The notes under the pieces are model-generated. The model saw only the letters and a program-made list of their open reading frames with translations, did not search any database and had not been told where the DNA came from. The position numbers and the translations under genes were made by a program. Source: Candidatus Geohydrothermomicrobium daggyaiense (GTDB lineage Bacteria; Actinomycetota; Geothermincolia; Fen-727; JACVIW01). Taken from it: 8,056 nucleotides of DNA. How positions within the stretch are numbered: the first letter of the stretch is position 1; the number at the start of each line of letters is the position of its first letter. The DNA lies in assembly GCA_015711695.1 (NCBI GenBank), contig JACVIW010000102.1, positions 1-8,056 on the forward strand. Reading direction: 5' to 3'. This document shows, piece after piece, positions 6,342 through 8,056 of this stretch.

Positions 6342-7685
6342 ATCCTGTCTCATTTCGGCTGAGGCACTCTGATGCCTCAAAAATATTCGAGCTTCTGAAA
6401 CTGTATACAAAGACCCGGTAACGCAAACCAGTCCCTCAGGCTGCGCGATTTCGCAAGCGTAATTCATCGCCTCGGCAAAATCTTCTTTCAATTCATGTTT
6501 TATTCTCAAAGCCTCGCATATTCGTGCAAGTTTCGCAGCTGGTATCGCTCTTGCGCTCCTGTTCTGGGCGCAAACAATCAAATCGGCAGCGGAACCCAGG
6601 ATTTCAAGAATCTTCCAGGCGTCCTTATCATCAAGAATCGATACCATAAAAATAAGCCTTTTATATTCGAATTCAGAAGCGAGAGAGGAAACGAGTTTCG
6701 AGACACCGTCGGGATTATGCGCTCCATCAAGCACCAGCAGGGGCCTCTCGCCGACAACCTCAAGCCTTCCGGGAATTCTCACAGATCCAAGTGCGGAGCG
6801 AACGGTCTCCGTCTCGAGCCTCCTCTGTTCGTTCGAAGATTCGACAAAGCGCTTACAAGCGAACACGGCGCATGCGGCGTTTACCGTCTGATGCTTGCCG
6901 AGAAGCGGAATCTTTATATCGCTGTACCGCTCCTCATTCGGGATTATGATGGAAATAAGTTGAGCCGGCGCCTCTCCCCTAACCCTGTAAGGCAAAACAT
7001 AATCAAGTTTAAAATCCCTCCCAAAAACACATAGACGCGCGTTTTTCTTCAAGCATTCCTGCGAGAAAATCTCAAGTATTTCTCTCGCGACTTCTGCTGT
7101 CACAACAACAGAACCGGGACTTATTATTCCCGCTTTCTCTCTGGCAATTTGCGTCCTGGTGGGTCCAAGTTCTTTCACATGATCCAGACCCACATTGGTG
7201 ATAACACATACTTTAGAATCGACAACGTTGGTTGCGTCCCACCTTCCACCCATTCCAACCTCTAAAACCCCAACGTCAATGCCCGAAGCGCGAAAGAACT
7301 CGAAACAAAGAACTGTGACAACCTCGAAATAAGTCAGCTCCTCGCCAAGCTCCTTCTCTGCCCGCTCGATGAAAGGAACGATCTTATCCATTACACTGGT
7401 GAACGAATCAACAGAAATAATCTGACCGTTAACCGCCACTCTTTCCCTTACGGTCTCGAGGTGCGGGGACGTGAAGAGTCCGGTATTGAATCCCGCCTCT
7501 TGCAGAATTTTCGAAATCATGTGCGAGACCGAAGTTTTCCCGTTTGTTCCGGTAACCTGGATGGCATCGAAGGAATGCTGAGGATTGCCAAGCATGTCAA
7601 GAACCCTGAGCACTCTATCCAGGGAAGGTTTGACCCCGAGGACCACCTTGCTATCAAGATAATCAACGGCTTCAGAATACATCAT
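6336..7685 (-). CDS. folC: Folylpolyglutamate synthase / dihydrofolate synthase
   Basis: This 449-residue cytosolic ATP-dependent ligase adds glutamate to folates, and in many bacteria it also makes dihydrofolate from dihydropteroate. Mur-ligase-family motifs are complete: P-loop TGTNGKTS (45-52), SPHL (73-76), EVGMGGRWDATN (142-153), LDH (167-169), REKAGII (182-188) with Lys184 as the likely carbamylated lysine, LLGKHQTVNA (261-270), PGRLEV (305-310), LDGAHNP (319-325), DDKD (352-355) and TGSLYTV (423-429). Lys263 and His265 with the following NA, plus the LDGAHNP motif, separate FolC from the MurC-F ligases. Sequence alone does not show whether both activities are present. The ATG overlaps the valS stop by 4 bases (ATGA). 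A purine-rich GAGAAG lies 4 bases upstream, inside valS. The valS-folC pair occurs in both Actinobacteria and Firmicutes. Confidence 0.96.
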   Translation of the reverse strand: MMYSEAVDYLDSKVVLGVKPSLDRVLRVLDMLGNPQHSFDAIQVTGTNGKTSVSHMISKILQEAGFNTGLFTSPHLETVRERVAVNGQIISVDSFTSVMDKIVPFIERAEKELGEELTYFEVVTVLCFEFFRASGIDVGVLEVGMGGRWDATNVVDSKVCVITNVGLDHVKELGPTRTQIAREKAGIISPGSVVVTAEVAREILEIFSQECLKKNARLCVFGRDFKLDYVLPYRVRGEAPAQLISIIIPNEERYSDIKIPLLGKHQTVNAACAVFACKRFVESSNEQRRLETETVRSALGSVRIPGRLEVVGERPLLVLDGAHNPDGVSKLVSSLASEFEYKRLIFMVSILDDKDAWKILEILGSAADLIVCAQNRSARAIPAAKLARICEALRIKHELKEDFAEAMNYACEIAQPEGLVCVTGSLYTVSEARIFLRHQSASAEMRQDR

Positions 7686-8056
7686 CTTTCTTCTCGATGG
7701 CTTTTCAGGATTCTCAACTGCTCATCAAGTTTCCTTCTCTGCTCGCTGAGCTCCTCCTCTTTCTGTCTTTCGCGCCGCACTATTTCAGGGGGCGCTTTGG
7801 TTAGGAATTGCTCATCAAGCAACTTTGACTTCACGCGTTCAAGCTCGACCTCAATTCTGGAGAGTTTCTTAGAGAGCCTATCAATTTCCGCAACAACATC
7901 AACCATTTTTTCCCTTTTAAGGTAAGCCTCGCCAATCTCAGTAACCACCCTGATATCGAACTCGTCAGCGGGTGGCGAATCGCAAATCTTTAAACTGTCG
8001 ATTCCGCACAGATCAACTATATATGCGCTCCACCTGGAGATTGTCTCCTTCACATC
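7682..8056 (-). CDS. valS: Valyl-tRNA synthetase, C-terminal part (5' end outside the window)
   Basis: The last 124 codons of valS are present, and the frame is open to the right edge. The visible part covers the end of the anticodon-binding region (near WSAYIVDLCGIDSL), a short beta segment, and the charged C-terminal arm that begins around MVDVVAEIDRLSKKLSRIE and continues through FLTKAPPEIVRRER. That alternating charged helix pair with the central F-x-x-KAPPEIV turn is the coiled-coil arm diagnostic of ValRS, which contacts the elbow of tRNA-Val. The full enzyme charges tRNA-Val with valine and edits misactivated threonine, but its catalytic and editing domains lie outside the window. A GTG at 8053 is an internal valine codon, not a start. 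The TGA stop overlaps the folC ATG. Confidence 0.93.
   Translation of the reverse strand, partial: DVKETISRWSAYIVDLCGIDSLKICDSPPADEFDIRVVTEIGEAYLKREKMVDVVAEIDRLSKKLSRIEVELERVKSKLLDEQFLTKAPPEIVRRERQKEEELSEQRRKLDEQLRILKSHREER

Noticed and set aside
6495..7034. 179-codon open frame on the plus strand inside folC
   Set aside because: It is antisense to intact FolC, its translation shows no family signature, and nothing nearby is transcribed from the plus strand.
7461..7925. Serine-rich 154-codon frame on the plus strand across the folC/valS junction
   Set aside because: The serine and leucine runs are the reverse reading of the charged valS coiled-coil arm. It spans two real genes, which marks it as a shadow.
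8051..8053. GTG at the right edge as the start of a separate 123-residue gene
   Set aside because: The frame is open upstream of it to the window edge, and the protein is the C-terminal end of ValRS, so this is an internal valine codon.

Overview
The window is one gene-dense stretch of a bacterial chromosome. Every gene I can support lies on the minus strand, so transcription runs from right to left. In transcription order the genes are valS (3' end only), folC, ndk, mreB, mreC, mreD, mrdA (class B penicillin-binding protein 2) and rodA. A possible start of one further gene sits at the extreme left edge. No RNA gene, mobile element, CRISPR array or horizontally acquired insert is visible.

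Organism: the order valS-folC-ndk-mreB-mreC-mreD-pbp2-rodA is the arrangement I know from Actinobacteria such as Streptomyces. Bacillus-type Firmicutes also place valS next to folC and have mreBCD, but there maf and radC precede mreB and minCD follows mreD. Base composition looks close to balanced by eye, unlike the very high GC of Streptomyces or Mycobacterium, and no DUF4233-type small membrane gene lies between folC and ndk. I therefore infer a deep-branching, moderate-GC actinobacterial lineage, perhaps an uncultivated one. Gene order and sequence style cannot settle this.

Layout: positions 8056-5910 hold a translation and metabolism block. The valS stop overlaps the folC start by 4 bases, and ndk begins 6 bases after folC, with its ribosome binding site overlapping the folC stop. 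Positions 5909-5719 are the only sizeable intergenic region (191 bases). It holds a stem-loop just after ndk, a TATAAT-type promoter for the mre operon lying inside an imperfect 28-bp dyad, and a long T-rich leader. Positions 5718-120 form a tight five-gene operon with gaps of 15, -4, 18 and 17 bases. It encodes the elongasome: the MreB filament, the MreC and MreD membrane scaffold, the PBP2 transpeptidase and the RodA glycosyltransferase. Positions 1-119 are a short spacer with no convincing terminator.

Together the five mre-rod genes supply the machine for lateral-wall peptidoglycan synthesis in a rod-shaped cell. RodA polymerises lipid II, PBP2 crosslinks the strands, MreC and MreD link and activate the pair, and MreB orients it. 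All catalytic motifs I checked are intact. I found no previously undescribed system. The most unusual element is the regulatory region upstream of mreB.
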